In this document: positions 9,093 through 17,798 of the stretch, in pieces
Numbering within the stretch: the stretch's first letter is position 1
Layout: the number at the start of each line of letters is the position of its first letter
Assembly (NCBI RefSeq): GCF_023150065.1
Contig: NZ_JAKLLN010000005.1
Span: forward strand, 186,001 to 250,000
Reading direction: 5' to 3'
Origin: Zoogloea sp.
GTDB taxonomy: Bacteria; Pseudomonadota; Gammaproteobacteria; Burkholderiales; Rhodocyclaceae
DNA: 64,000 bases
Notes under the pieces: generated by a model
What the model saw: only the letters and a program-made list of their open reading frames with translations
Told to the model about the DNA's origin: nothing
The model's database searches: none
Program-made: the position numbers and the translations under genes

Positions 9093-9626
9093 ATGAACAT
9101 GTCCGCAACCGAAGCCAAGCGCAGCCCCACCCCCTGGTACAAGGAGCGGTGGACCTGGCTGCTGATGCTGATGCCCGCGACGGCGATCGTCGCAGGCAGC
9201 ATCACCCTCTGGCTGGCCATCAAGTCTTTCGACGGACTGGTGACGGATGACTATTACAAGCAGGGGCTGGCGATCAACCAGACCCTGGCACGGGCCACGA
9301 CTGCGCAGGACATGGGGCTGGTTGCCCGGGTCCGTTTCTCTGCGGAGTCCCTGTCGGTCGAGCTGTCAGCCAAGCCCGGTGTCGATTTGCCCGGTCGCCT
9401 GAACGCAACCCTGGCCCATCCCACCCGCGGTGGGCTGGATCAGCAGATCGTGCTGGAGCGCAAGGATGGTGCATATCGTGCTGCCATCCCGGTCGCCCTG
9501 AGCACGGCGCACTGGAAAGTTCTACTAGAAGACGAGTCCCGCAGCTGGCGGCTGTCAGGGACCGCATTCCTCCCCACAGAGACCGAGATCAGGATCGATT
9601 CAGCCGATCTCAAACCTGTTGATTGA
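9093..9626 (+). CDS. ccoH: FixH/CcoH family cbb3 assembly protein
   Basis: Single-span assembly factor for the cbb3 oxidase. The 177-residue protein has a cytoplasmic start (SPTPWYKERWTW), one membrane segment near residues 24-44, and the diagnostic DGLVTDDYYKQGLAIN motif just outside the membrane, then a periplasmic beta domain. It lies directly downstream of ccoG as in other cco clusters. No ccoI or ccoS is seen in the window. Confidence 0.9.
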   Translation: MNMSATEAKRSPTPWYKERWTWLLMLMPATAIVAGSITLWLAIKSFDGLVTDDYYKQGLAINQTLARATTAQDMGLVARVRFSAESLSVELSAKPGVDLPGRLNATLAHPTRGGLDQQIVLERKDGAYRAAIPVALSTAHWKVLLEDESRSWRLSGTAFLPTETEIRIDSADLKPVD

Positions 9627-9639
9627 CAAGGAGGATGTC

Positions 9640-9780
9640 ATGGCCTGGAAAGAGTTGTTCAGTACCGATATTGGGCTCCTGAGCCTGTTTACCATCGGTT
9701 TCGTTCTCGTTATCGGTGGATATATCTACCGTTTTGCGAAGACCCATATCGCTGAGGACGAAAGACATTCACATAGTTGA
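9640..9780 (+). CDS. small membrane protein, DUF3149-like
   Basis: A 46-residue protein with AAGGAGG six bases before its ATG. It has one membrane segment (IGLLSLFTIGFVLVIGGYIYRF) flanked by MAWKELFSTD and a His/Glu-rich tail (THIAEDERHSHS). Size and start resemble the DUF3149 family found in proteobacterial cytochrome oxidase neighbourhoods (recalled, not searched). It is co-directional with ccoH, 13 bases behind. It may act in oxidase assembly or stability. Confidence 0.8.
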   Translation: MAWKELFSTDIGLLSLFTIGFVLVIGGYIYRFAKTHIAEDERHSHS

Positions 9781-9813
9781 GGGGAGGGGAAACCCACCCC
9801 GGGGAGCCGGAGC

Positions 9814-10056
9814 ATGTTGAAACTGATTCAGGTCTTGTGGCCGTCATTCCTGGTTGCGGGTATTGCCGAAGCGGTGTTCTTTACGGTGATCGCACCCCAG
9901 GAGCTTTACCTGTTTGGGCAGCCCGTTTATTTCTCGCCCATCGCCACATATTCCATCGGCTTCTTCGGGTTCTGGATCGTCTGTGCCGGATCAAGCCTGA
10001 TGACGCTATTCTTTCAGCGAACCGCTGCCGAGATCAATCAGAGCGCCTCTGACTAG
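9814..10056 (+). CDS. two-span membrane protein at the end of the cco cluster
   Basis: An 80-residue hydrophobic protein with two predicted membrane helices (residues 6-27 and 45-67). GGAG lies upstream of the ATG. No known family is recognised. It is the last plus-strand gene before a bidirectional terminator and is spaced 33 bases after the DUF3149-like gene, so it is probably co-transcribed with the oxidase assembly genes. Confidence 0.75.
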   Translation: MLKLIQVLWPSFLVAGIAEAVFFTVIAPQELYLFGQPVYFSPIATYSIGFFGFWIVCAGSSLMTLFFQRTAAEINQSASD

Positions 10057-10086
10057 GAAGGCACCGCCAGGGATCAGATGCTGGCA

Positions 10087-10134
10087 CGCAGAAACAAGAA
10101 GGCCTCGCAGTAGCGAGGCCTTCTTGTTTCTGCG
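10087..10134. terminator. bidirectional terminator, perfect 22-bp stem
   Basis: Left arm 10087-10108 and right arm 10113-10134 are perfect reverse complements over 22 bp with an AGTA loop. It sits between the convergent cco cluster and uspA. T-rich and A-rich sections in the arms let it work in both directions. Confidence 0.85.
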
Positions 10135-10147
10135 GTGTGCCGGAAGG

Positions 10148-10591
10148 TCAGCGATAGACAAGCACCGGAATCTTGCTATGGGTCAGCACCTTCTGGGTTT
10201 CGCTGCCCAGTAGCAGGCCGCTCAAGCCGCGTCGTCCATGGGATGCCATGAAGATAAGATCACACTGGTTACGTTCGACGGCTTCGATGATGGCTTCGTA
10301 GGGAACTTCGCTGACCTGGGTGTCGGAGGAGGAGGAAACCCCTGCCGCCTCTGCTGCTGCTCTGGCTTTGGTCAGGATGCGCTCGGCCTCCAGGGCGGCT
10401 GCGCGGCTGAACTGTTCGGGGGTTGTGGGGTCGATCAGGGCACCTTCGCCGTAGATCGGCATTGGGAAATCGGGCTGTGCATAAAAGAAGGTAATGCGGG
10501 CACCCGCCTCACTGGCGAAACTGACGGCTCGCGCAACCGTCGAATCAGACAGCTCGGAACCATCGGTGGGAACGAGAATGTTCTTGAACAT
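10148..10591 (-). CDS. universal stress protein, UspA family
   Basis: A 147-residue cytoplasmic UspA-fold protein. It starts MFKNILVPTDGSELSDSTV, contains a long central insert, and ends with the ATP-binding motif GSETQKVLTHSKIPVLV preceded by MASHGRRGLSGLLLGS. This G-2X-G-9X-G(S) pattern indicates the nucleotide-binding type. It is probably induced under starvation or low oxygen, as usual for the family; no operator was identified here. Confidence 0.93.
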   Translation of the reverse strand: MFKNILVPTDGSELSDSTVARAVSFASEAGARITFFYAQPDFPMPIYGEGALIDPTTPEQFSRAAALEAERILTKARAAAEAAGVSSSSDTQVSEVPYEAIIEAVERNQCDLIFMASHGRRGLSGLLLGSETQKVLTHSKIPVLVYR

Positions 10592-10759
10592 TGAGTTGCT
10601 CCTGCTTGAGTCTGGGTGCTTCCATTATAGGGCGCGTGCTCATCGTACTTGGCTTGACCAATGTCAATCAGGGCGCACTAAGGGGGGCTCAGGATTCTAG
10701 CCATGGAGTCCGATGTTCAGGATGTGTATCCCGCATCAAGACTTTCAGGAGTGATCATC

Positions 10760-12493
10760 ATGACCCGTCACGGAGCCGCGCCATCCATTGATCTGGCGCG
10801 CAAGTCGATTCAGCAGTTCCACGATTCGGTGGAGTCTTCCATCGACCCTCTGGGCATGGCCGCACCCTTGGTGCATGCCCAGCTTGCCTGGGCGGCACAC
10901 CCCCAGGAGCTGGCCGAGGCGATGGCCAAAGTGTCCACCAGCCTGTGGGCGCTCCAGTGGCACAGCTGGCGGCGCATGCTGGGTTTGCCGAGCCCCGATC
11001 CGGTCAAGCCCCATGACGATGACACGCGTTTTTCCGATCCGGTGTGGGCAGAATCGCCGACCTGGGATCTTTCCAAGGAGTGGTACCTGGTCCTGACCCA
11101 TCACATGCAGGACATGCTTTACGAAACGCCGGGGCTGTCCCAGAAGGAGCGGCGACGCGCGGCGTTCTGGTGGCGCAACTGGCTGAATGCCGTTGCACCG
11201 TCCAACTTCCTGTGGACCAACCCGGTGGCCATGCGCCTGGCCGTCGAGTCAAAGGGCGAGAGCCTGGTGCGGGGTTTCCGTAACTTCCTGGCCGACATGG
11301 AAGCGGGAAACATCCGCATGACCGATCCCGATGATTTCAAGGTCGGGCAGAATCTGGCGACGACGCCGGGCAAGGTGGTGTTCCGCAACCGTCTCCTCGA
11401 AGTGATCCACTACACCCCGACCTGCAAGCGCGTGCATCAGACGCCCATCGTCATCGTCACCCCGTGGATCAACAAGTTCTACATCCTCGACCTCAACCCC
11501 AAGAAGAGCATGATCCGCTTCCTGCTCGATCAGGGCTTCGAGGTCTTCATCACCAGCTGGAAGAACCCAGGTGAGGAGATGCGCGACGTGCGCTTTGACG
11601 ACTATCTCGTCGAAGGCGTCCAGGCCCTGGTGGATACGGCAAGGGGCGTGACGGGCGCGGCCAAGGTGCATGCCGTTGGATACTGCATTGGTGGTACGGC
11701 CCTGAGCACCTACATGGCGTGGGCCAACCGGCATTTTGCGGCAGACGAGGTGCCGGTCGCCCACTTCACGCTGTTCACCACCCTGGTGGATTTCCACAAG
11801 CCGGGTGACATTGAGGTCTTCGTCGATGAGGGCAGCATCCGCTTCATCACCCAGAACATGGCGCGCAAGGGCTACCTGGACGGCGCGGAGATGGCTTCGT
11901 CCTTCCGTTTGCTGCGGTCCAACAGCCTGATCTGGCACTACGTCGTGCATGGCTGGCTGTACGGCGAGACGCCGCCGCCCTTCGACGTGCTGTTCTGGAA
12001 CATGGACACCACGCGCATGCCCTACGCCATGCATTCCTGGTATCTGCGGGAGCTCTACCTGCGCAACCAGCTGATCGAGAAGGATGCCCTCAACGTCGCC
12101 GGCGAGCCCATCGACCTCGGCGCCATCGTCCAGCCCGTGTACGCCGTGTCGGCGGAGGACGACCACATCGCCCCCTGGCGGCAGACCTTCCGCACGATGA
12201 ACTACGTGGCGGGCCCGAAGCGTTTCGTGCTGTCGAGCTCCGGGCACATCCTGGGTATCGTCAATCCTCCCGTCAAGCCGCCCAAGCGCCAGTACTGGGT
12301 GGCTCCGGCGCGGCGCAGTGACACTGCCGAAGGCTGGCGCAGCACGGCCGTCGAGAACGCGGGAAGCTGGTGGGATGACTGGATGGCTTGGCTCAAGCCC
12401 CAGGCGGGCGAGCTGGTGGAGCCGGTATCCGTCTCAAGCAAGGCCTATAAGGCTCTGGCGGATGCCCCCGGAACCTACGTCCTTGAGCACTGA
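10760..12493 (+). CDS. phaC: class I poly(3-hydroxyalkanoate) synthase
   Basis: Polymerises hydroxyacyl-CoA into PHA on the granule surface. The 577-residue alpha/beta-hydrolase-fold protein has the lipase-like box GYCIGG with catalytic Cys309, Asp468 in AEDDHIAPW and His496 in SSGHILGIVNPP. The length fits class I enzymes. The ATG at 10760 is chosen because AGGAGTG is 8 bases upstream; an in-frame ATG at 10703 would add 19 residues. It stands alone, without phaA or phaB nearby. Its 3' end overlaps the convergent glycosylase gene by 19 bases. Confidence 0.95.
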   Translation: MTRHGAAPSIDLARKSIQQFHDSVESSIDPLGMAAPLVHAQLAWAAHPQELAEAMAKVSTSLWALQWHSWRRMLGLPSPDPVKPHDDDTRFSDPVWAESPTWDLSKEWYLVLTHHMQDMLYETPGLSQKERRRAAFWWRNWLNAVAPSNFLWTNPVAMRLAVESKGESLVRGFRNFLADMEAGNIRMTDPDDFKVGQNLATTPGKVVFRNRLLEVIHYTPTCKRVHQTPIVIVTPWINKFYILDLNPKKSMIRFLLDQGFEVFITSWKNPGEEMRDVRFDDYLVEGVQALVDTARGVTGAAKVHAVGYCIGGTALSTYMAWANRHFAADEVPVAHFTLFTTLVDFHKPGDIEVFVDEGSIRFITQNMARKGYLDGAEMASSFRLLRSNSLIWHYVVHGWLYGETPPPFDVLFWNMDTTRMPYAMHSWYLRELYLRNQLIEKDALNVAGEPIDLGAIVQPVYAVSAEDDHIAPWRQTFRTMNYVAGPKRFVLSSSGHILGIVNPPVKPPKRQYWVAPARRSDTAEGWRSTAVENAGSWWDDWMAWLKPQAGELVEPVSVSSKAYKALADAPGTYVLEH

Positions 12494-13002
12494 GCCCCGA
12501 GGCTGGCCGGGCAAAGCACCTGCCAGGCCTCCAGGTGATGCAGAAGGGTAAGCCGGGCGTTTGCCGGGCTGGTGGACGGCAGCCGGTGCAGGCTGCACGA
12601 CAAGGCAGGCAGGGTTGGCGTGACGAAGCGGCGGAACGCTGTCTCTGCTGCCGTGCCGTTGAAGAAGATCCGCGCCACGCCCGGGTGAGCGGCCAGAAAG
12701 GTGGCGAAATCGTTGGGCGTGATGCTGGAGGAGACGATGCTGCTGTCCAGGCTGCCCGGCCGCTCACAGCTCTGAAGCACATCCCACAGGGCGAAGCCGG
12801 CACCGGTCAGCTTGTCCAGGCGGGCAGGATAGGGGAGTTCGGGGCCTGCCCCCACGAGGGTACCCAGAATTTTCCAGAAGTGATTTCTGGGATTCGCATA
12901 ATATTCGCCCGCGCGCAGTGACGCTTCGCCGGGCATGCTGCCAAGAATCAGGGTGTGGGCGTCGCGGGCTGCGGCGGGAGGAAAACTGTGGATCAGGGCC
13001 AT
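12475..13002 (-). CDS. DNA-deoxyinosine (hypoxanthine) glycosylase
   Basis: A 175-residue member of the uracil-DNA-glycosylase superfamily that removes deaminated bases. Key blocks are LILGSMPGEASLRAGEYYANPRNHFWKILG near the N-terminus, GFALWDVLQSCERPGSLDSSI in the middle, and LHRLPSTSPANA near the end, which fit the hypoxanthine-glycosylase branch (TIGR04274, recalled). It is convergent with phaC and overlaps it slightly. Confidence 0.82.
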   Translation of the reverse strand: MALIHSFPPAAARDAHTLILGSMPGEASLRAGEYYANPRNHFWKILGTLVGAGPELPYPARLDKLTGAGFALWDVLQSCERPGSLDSSIVSSSITPNDFATFLAAHPGVARIFFNGTAAETAFRRFVTPTLPALSCSLHRLPSTSPANARLTLLHHLEAWQVLCPASLGAQCSRT

Positions 13003-13126
13003 GAAGCTTGATGAACGTGTCAGCGTCTGATGAGCAAATCGCCCGCAAACACTTTTTTCCCTACAGAACAGCGAGGGGGAGCCGTTGTCTACCCCTCACA
13101 ACCGGTTATGGAGCCAGGAGCAAGGC

Positions 13127-14284
13127 ATGAAGCAGCGGGCCCACGTACTGATCGTCGATGATCAGGCGGACAATCTGTTGATCCTGGAAGATGTGCTTTC
13201 CGAGCAGTACGAGGTGCATCCCGCCACCAGCGGTAAGGAAGCCTTGAGCTATCTGGCCGGTGGGGGTGTCGCCGATCTGATCCTGCTCGACGTGATGATG
13301 CCAGAGCTTGACGGCTTCGAGGTGTGCCAGCGCCTCAAGTCATCCGAATCCACCCGCACCATTCCGGTGATGTTCCTCACCGGGCTGGACCGACCCGAAG
13401 ACGAGGAGCGGGGCTTTTCCCTGGGGGCGGAGGACTTCATCCACAAACCCATTTCGCCGGCGGTGGTCATGGCGCGGGTGCGTACCCATCTGGCCCTGTC
13501 CCGCGCCACCCGGGCCCTGGAACGGCGCAATGCCGACCTCGAGCTGCTGGTCGCCGAGCGTACGGCCGAGATCAGCGAGCAGTCACGCCGCCTGGTGGCC
13601 AGCAAACAGGAAGTCATTGCTGCCCAGGCCGCCACCATCACCGCCTTCTGTGCCCTGGCCGAGGCCCGTGACAACGAAACCGGAAACCACATCCGGCGCA
13701 CCCAGCACTATGTGCGCATTCTTGCCGAAACCCTGTGCGACCATCCGCGTTTCAAGGCCGAGCTCGACGAAGACGTCATCCAGTTGCTGTTCAAGTCGGC
13801 CCCCCTGCACGATGTGGGCAAGGTGGCCACGCCGGACGCCATCCTCCTCAAGAAGGGCAAGCTCACCCCTGACGAGTGGGTGATCATGAAGCAGCACTGC
13901 GAATACGGGCGCAATGCCATTCTCCAGGCCGAGAAGGCCCTGGGGGAGGCGGCGGATGCCTCCTTCCTGCGCTATGCCGCCGAGATCGCCTATGGGCACC
14001 ACGAGCGCTGGGATGGGAGCGGCTATCCGCAGGGCATCTCCGGCGACGCCATCCCCTTGTCGGCCCGGCTCATGGCCGTGGCCGACGTTTACGATGCGCT
14101 CATCTCCCGCCGGGTTTACAAGCCGCCCTTTTCCCACGAAACCGCGCTGGCCATGATCATCGAAGAGAGGGGCAGCCACTTCGACCCGGACATCGTGGAT
14201 GCGCTGACCCAGGTGGCGGGTCAGTTTGCCTCGATTGCCCGAAACTTCCGCGACGAGCCCGATATGGAAGAGCCCGCCGGCTGA
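13127..14284 (+). CDS. two-component response regulator with HD-GYP domain
   Basis: A 385-residue protein: receiver domain (residues 6-122; acidic pair 11-12, phosphoacceptor Asp55 in LLDVMMPELDG), a coiled linker (ATRALERRNADLELLVAERTAEI), then an HD-GYP phosphodiesterase domain with NETGNHIRRTQHYV, His228-Asp229 in LHDVGKVATPD, HHERWDGSGYPQG near residue 300 and ADVYDAL. All HD-GYP signatures are present, so cyclic-di-GMP hydrolysis is expected. The ATG at 13127 has GGAG upstream; a TTG at 13085 is in frame. No partner kinase is adjacent. Confidence 0.92.
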   Translation: MKQRAHVLIVDDQADNLLILEDVLSEQYEVHPATSGKEALSYLAGGGVADLILLDVMMPELDGFEVCQRLKSSESTRTIPVMFLTGLDRPEDEERGFSLGAEDFIHKPISPAVVMARVRTHLALSRATRALERRNADLELLVAERTAEISEQSRRLVASKQEVIAAQAATITAFCALAEARDNETGNHIRRTQHYVRILAETLCDHPRFKAELDEDVIQLLFKSAPLHDVGKVATPDAILLKKGKLTPDEWVIMKQHCEYGRNAILQAEKALGEAADASFLRYAAEIAYGHHERWDGSGYPQGISGDAIPLSARLMAVADVYDALISRRVYKPPFSHETALAMIIEERGSHFDPDIVDALTQVAGQFASIARNFRDEPDMEEPAG

Positions 14285-14299
14285 GCCTGGCGGGGCTCA

Positions 14300-15157
14300 T
14301 CACGCCGCCAGCGTGCCGTCCCGGTAGTCGGCCAGCGCCTGTTCGATTTCTTCCCGCGTGTTCATCACGAAGGGCCCGTACTGCACCACCGGCTCGCCGA
14401 TGGGGCGCGCCGCCAGCAGCAGGAAGTGACCGCCTTCTTCGCCGGCCTGCACCTCGATGCAGTCGCCTGCCGACAGCACGCCAGCCTGCCGATTGGGCAG
14501 GAGCCGCCCTTCGCTGCCACCCACGTGCAGGCTGCCCGCGTAGGGGTAGAGGAAGGCCGCATGTCCGTCTTCCACCGCCTGGGTGAAGCGGGCACCGCCC
14601 TCCAGGCGCACATCGAGGAACAGCGGCGCGGTGCTCAGGCCCTGGATCGGGCCGTCGGCGTGCTGGCCGTCTGCCGTTTCCAGCCGGCCGGCCACCACCT
14701 TCACCGTACCGCCACTGATCGCCAGCTCGGGGATCTCCTCGGGCTGGATGTCCCGGTAGGCCGCGGGCTTCATCTTTTCCTTGGCCGGCAGATTGATCCA
14801 GAACTGGAAGCCATGCAGACGTCCGGCCTCCTGCAGGGGCATCTCCGAGTGGATGATGCCCCGGCCCGCCGTCATCCACTGGGCACCGCCGGCCCGCAGG
14901 TGGCCCTTGTGACCCAGGTGATCCTCATGCTCGAAGTCGCCGGCGAGCATGTAGGTGACGGTTTCGAAGCCCCGGTGGGGGTGGGGCGGAAAGCCCGCGA
15001 TGTAGTCGTCCGGGTTGTCCGAGGCGAACTCGTCGAGCATCAGGAAGGGGTCCAGCCGCAGCCCCTGGCTCTGGCCCAGGCTGCGCCGGAGCTTCACGCC
15101 AGCGCCGTCGGAGACGGGGATCGACGGGATGATCCGGGCGAGGCTGCGGTGGGTCAT
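14300..15157 (-). CDS. pirin family protein
   Basis: A 285-residue bicupin. The N-terminal cupin has the metal-binding set HPHRGFETVTYMLAGDFEHEDHLGHKG and SEMP; the C-terminal cupin has PLFLDVRLEGGARF. Some pirins act as quercetin dioxygenases and others as regulators. AAGGAG precedes the ATG at 15157. It lies 13 bases after an azoreductase gene on the same strand, so the pair forms an operon likely handling electrophilic or quinone-type stress. Confidence 0.92.
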   Translation of the reverse strand: MTHRSLARIIPSIPVSDGAGVKLRRSLGQSQGLRLDPFLMLDEFASDNPDDYIAGFPPHPHRGFETVTYMLAGDFEHEDHLGHKGHLRAGGAQWMTAGRGIIHSEMPLQEAGRLHGFQFWINLPAKEKMKPAAYRDIQPEEIPELAISGGTVKVVAGRLETADGQHADGPIQGLSTAPLFLDVRLEGGARFTQAVEDGHAAFLYPYAGSLHVGGSEGRLLPNRQAGVLSAGDCIEVQAGEEGGHFLLLAARPIGEPVVQYGPFVMNTREEIEQALADYRDGTLAA

Positions 15158-15170
15158 GGTGTTCTCCTTG

Positions 15171-15782
15171 TCAGTTGGCCGCGTCGGCCAGTTCGGCGAG
15201 CTTGCCGTGGGCGGCGGCGAGGGCTGCGCTCTTGCTTTCCTCACCCAAGTTCAGACCCTCAGCGTAGACGAACTCCACGTCGGTGATGCCGATGAAGGCG
15301 AGGAAGTCACGCACATAGGTGGTCTGGCTGTCCTTCGGGGTACCGGCGTAGAGGCCGCCACGGGCCGCAAAGACGGTCACCTTCTTGCCGGTCAGCAGGC
15401 CTTCCGGGCCGGTGGCGGTGTAGCGGAAGGTGACGCCGGCGCGGGCGATGTGGTCGAACCAGGCCTTGAGCGTGGAGGGCACGCCGAAGTTGTACATGGG
15501 CAGGCCGATGACGATCTCGTCGGCCTGGCGAACTTCCTCGATCAGGGCATCGGAGTAGGCGACGACAGCCTGCTGCTCGGCGCTGCGCTCTTCCGGCTTG
15601 GCCAGGAAGGACAGGAAGCGGGCGGCGTCCAGGTGGGGCACCGGCTCGGCGGCCAGGTCGCGGGTGACGACCTTCAGGTCGGGGGTGGCCGCCTGGCGTG
15701 CGGCGACAAAGCGCTCGGCGAGCTGGCTGGACTGGCCTTGGGTGGAAAACAGGCTGGCGTTGATCTTGAGCAGGGTGGTCAT
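15171..15782 (-). CDS. azoR: FMN-dependent NADH-azoreductase
   Basis: A 203-residue flavodoxin-fold quinone/azo reductase using FMN and NADH. Motifs are LLKINASLFSTQGQSSQLAERFV (phosphate loop), LPMYNFGVPSTLKAWFDHIARAGVTFRYT and VFAARGGLYAGT. First gene of the azoR-pirin operon and divergent from a LysR-type regulator 96 bases away, which probably controls it. Confidence 0.93.
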   Translation of the reverse strand: MTTLLKINASLFSTQGQSSQLAERFVAARQAATPDLKVVTRDLAAEPVPHLDAARFLSFLAKPEERSAEQQAVVAYSDALIEEVRQADEIVIGLPMYNFGVPSTLKAWFDHIARAGVTFRYTATGPEGLLTGKKVTVFAARGGLYAGTPKDSQTTYVRDFLAFIGITDVEFVYAEGLNLGEESKSAALAAAHGKLAELADAAN

Positions 15783-15878
15783 GGTGCTTCTCCGTGTTGG
15801 GTGTCGATGGGTGTATTTAATGATTTACGGAGAAGATAAAAAAGAACAAGATTTCGTTTTTATCTATCGAATTAATCG

Positions 15879-16817
15879 ATGATTCCGGTTCCCCATGTCT
15901 CCCTCGAGCAGTGGCGCGCCCTCATTGCCGTCGTCGAGGCCGGCGGCTACGCCCAGGCTGCCGAGGCCCTGCACAAGAGCCAGTCGGCGGTGACCTACGC
16001 GGTGCAGAAAATCGAGTCCCAGCTCGGTATCCAGGCCTTCGAGCTGCAGGGGCGCAAAGCCGTGCTCACCCCCACCGGGCGCATGCTCTACCGCCGCGCC
16101 CTGGCGCTGGTGGATGAGGCCGGCGATCTGGAGCGGGTGGCGCGCAAGCTTTCGGCGGGCTGGGAGGCCGAGATCGGTGTTGCGGTGGAGATCCTCTTCC
16201 CTCCGGCGCTGCTCCTCGACTGCCTGGCCCGCTTTGCCCAGGAGGCGGCCGGGACCCGGGTGGAGGTGATCGAATCGGTGATGGGTGGAAGCGGCGAGGC
16301 GCTCCTTACCGGCAAGGCCGACCTGGCGGTGACGCCCCACGTGCCGCCGGGCTTCCTGGGGCGGCCGCTGATGCGCATGCGTCTGGTGGCGGCTGCGCAT
16401 CCGGGCCACCCATTGCACCAGCTCGGCCGGCCGGTGGCGGAGCGGGACCTGCGTGCCCATCGCCACCTGATGGTGCGGGAGACGGGCTCCACCCGCAATT
16501 CCCGCAGCCAGACCATCGAAGTGGATCAGCGCTGGACCTTCAGCAGCATGGCCATGTCCATCGCGGCGGCGGCGGCGGGGCACGGCTTCGCCTGGTATCC
16601 CGAAGCTTTGATCGCCGGCGAGCTGACCGCCGGGCGGCTCAAGGTGCTGCCCATGGGCGGTGCGGAGGTCCGCTTCGTGGATATGTACACCGTGCTCGCC
16701 GACCCGGAGATGTGCGGGCCGGGCGTGACGCGCCTGGCCGAGATCGTCGGGGCGGTGGTGGCCGAATCAGGCCTGGGCGAGGCGCCGGCTGATGCGGGCC
16801 AGCAGGACACAGCCTAG
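15879..16817 (+). CDS. LysR family regulator, divergent from azoR
   Basis: A 312-residue LysR protein. The winged helix-turn-helix spans about residues 8-65 (WRALIAVVEAGGYAQAAEALHKSQSAVTYAVQKIE), followed by a periplasmic-binding-like effector domain. Its shared intergenic region with azoR suggests regulation of the azoR-pirin operon and autoregulation. Its 3' end overlaps the convergent permease gene by 51 bases. Confidence 0.92.
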   Translation: MIPVPHVSLEQWRALIAVVEAGGYAQAAEALHKSQSAVTYAVQKIESQLGIQAFELQGRKAVLTPTGRMLYRRALALVDEAGDLERVARKLSAGWEAEIGVAVEILFPPALLLDCLARFAQEAAGTRVEVIESVMGGSGEALLTGKADLAVTPHVPPGFLGRPLMRMRLVAAAHPGHPLHQLGRPVAERDLRAHRHLMVRETGSTRNSRSQTIEVDQRWTFSSMAMSIAAAAAGHGFAWYPEALIAGELTAGRLKVLPMGGAEVRFVDMYTVLADPEMCGPGVTRLAEIVGAVVAESGLGEAPADAGQQDTA

Positions 16818-17798
16818 CCAGTAGATGGCGGCGATGAAGAGCCAGGCCTCCAGGTAGAAGGGCCGCCACTGGGCGTCGCCCGAGAGGGCCAGGCCGAGGG
16901 CGCCGGTGAGCTCGTAGAGGCTCACGATGGTGACCAGGGAGGTGTCCTTGAACAGGGCGATGGCGCTGTTGGCCAGGGACGGGGCCACGTGGCGCAGTAC
17001 CTGGGGCAGCACGATCCAGCGCTGGACCTGCCAGGGGCTGAAGCCCAGGGCCGCCGCCGCGCTGCACTGACCCTCCGGAAAGGCCTGCAGGCCGCCCCGG
17101 ATGATCTCCGACAGATAGGCTGCGGCAAACAGCACGATGGCGATAAGCACCCGCCAGAGCATGTCTGGCGCCAGGTCGCCGGGGAAGAACAGGGGCAGCA
17201 GGAAGGACGCCACAAACAGCGCCGCCACCAGGGGGATGCCCCGGGCTAGCTCCACGTAGGCGGTGAGCAGCCCGCGCAGCAGGGGCAGGGGAGAGCGTCG
17301 TCCATAGGCCACGGCGATGCCGATGGGCAGGGCGCCGGCCATGCCGATGCCGGTGAGCAGCAGGGTGAGGGGCAGGCCGCCCCATAGCTCGGTGGGGACG
17401 GCGTCGAGGCCGGCAAAGCCACCGGCCAGCACGGGCAGGGCCAGCAGCGGCAAGACTACCAGAGCGGTGATGAGCGTGCGGCCATGCAGCCAGCCCAGGG
17501 CGGCGGCCAGCCAGCTGCCGGCAATCAGCCCGGCTGCCAGTGCCGGGCGCCAGCCCTGCTCGGTGGGGTAGCGCCCGAGCAGGATGAAGCGCGCTTTCTC
17601 GGTCACCACGCCCCAGCACGCACCCTGGCCATCCAGCGCCTCGCAGGCTGTCACGTCGGGAATGAAACGGGCCTTGATCAGGGCCCAGTCGACGAGGGGA
17701 GGCAGCGCCAGGGCCAGGGCCGTCAGCGTCAGCAGGCTGAGGGCGGCATTCAGCGGGTCGCCAAACAGGGCACGGCGCAGGGCGATCAGCGATCTCAT
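16767..17798 (-). CDS. aapM: amino-acid ABC transporter permease, AapM-like
   Basis: A 343-residue inner-membrane permease of the polar/general L-amino-acid family. The conserved EAA-type loop is visible as AAALGFSPWQVQRWIVLPQVLRHVAPSLANSAIALFKDTSLVTIV near the C-terminus, and ELARGIPLVAALF is typical of the family. ATG at 17798 overlaps the stop of the upstream permease (ATGA), indicating coupling. The gene for the ATPase (AapP), usually next, is absent; a convergent LysR gene overlaps its end. Confidence 0.9.
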   Translation of the reverse strand: MRSLIALRRALFGDPLNAALSLLTLTALALALPPLVDWALIKARFIPDVTACEALDGQGACWGVVTEKARFILLGRYPTEQGWRPALAAGLIAGSWLAAALGWLHGRTLITALVVLPLLALPVLAGGFAGLDAVPTELWGGLPLTLLLTGIGMAGALPIGIAVAYGRRSPLPLLRGLLTAYVELARGIPLVAALFVASFLLPLFFPGDLAPDMLWRVLIAIVLFAAAYLSEIIRGGLQAFPEGQCSAAAALGFSPWQVQRWIVLPQVLRHVAPSLANSAIALFKDTSLVTIVSLYELTGALGLALSGDAQWRPFYLEAWLFIAAIYWLGCVLLARISRRLAQA

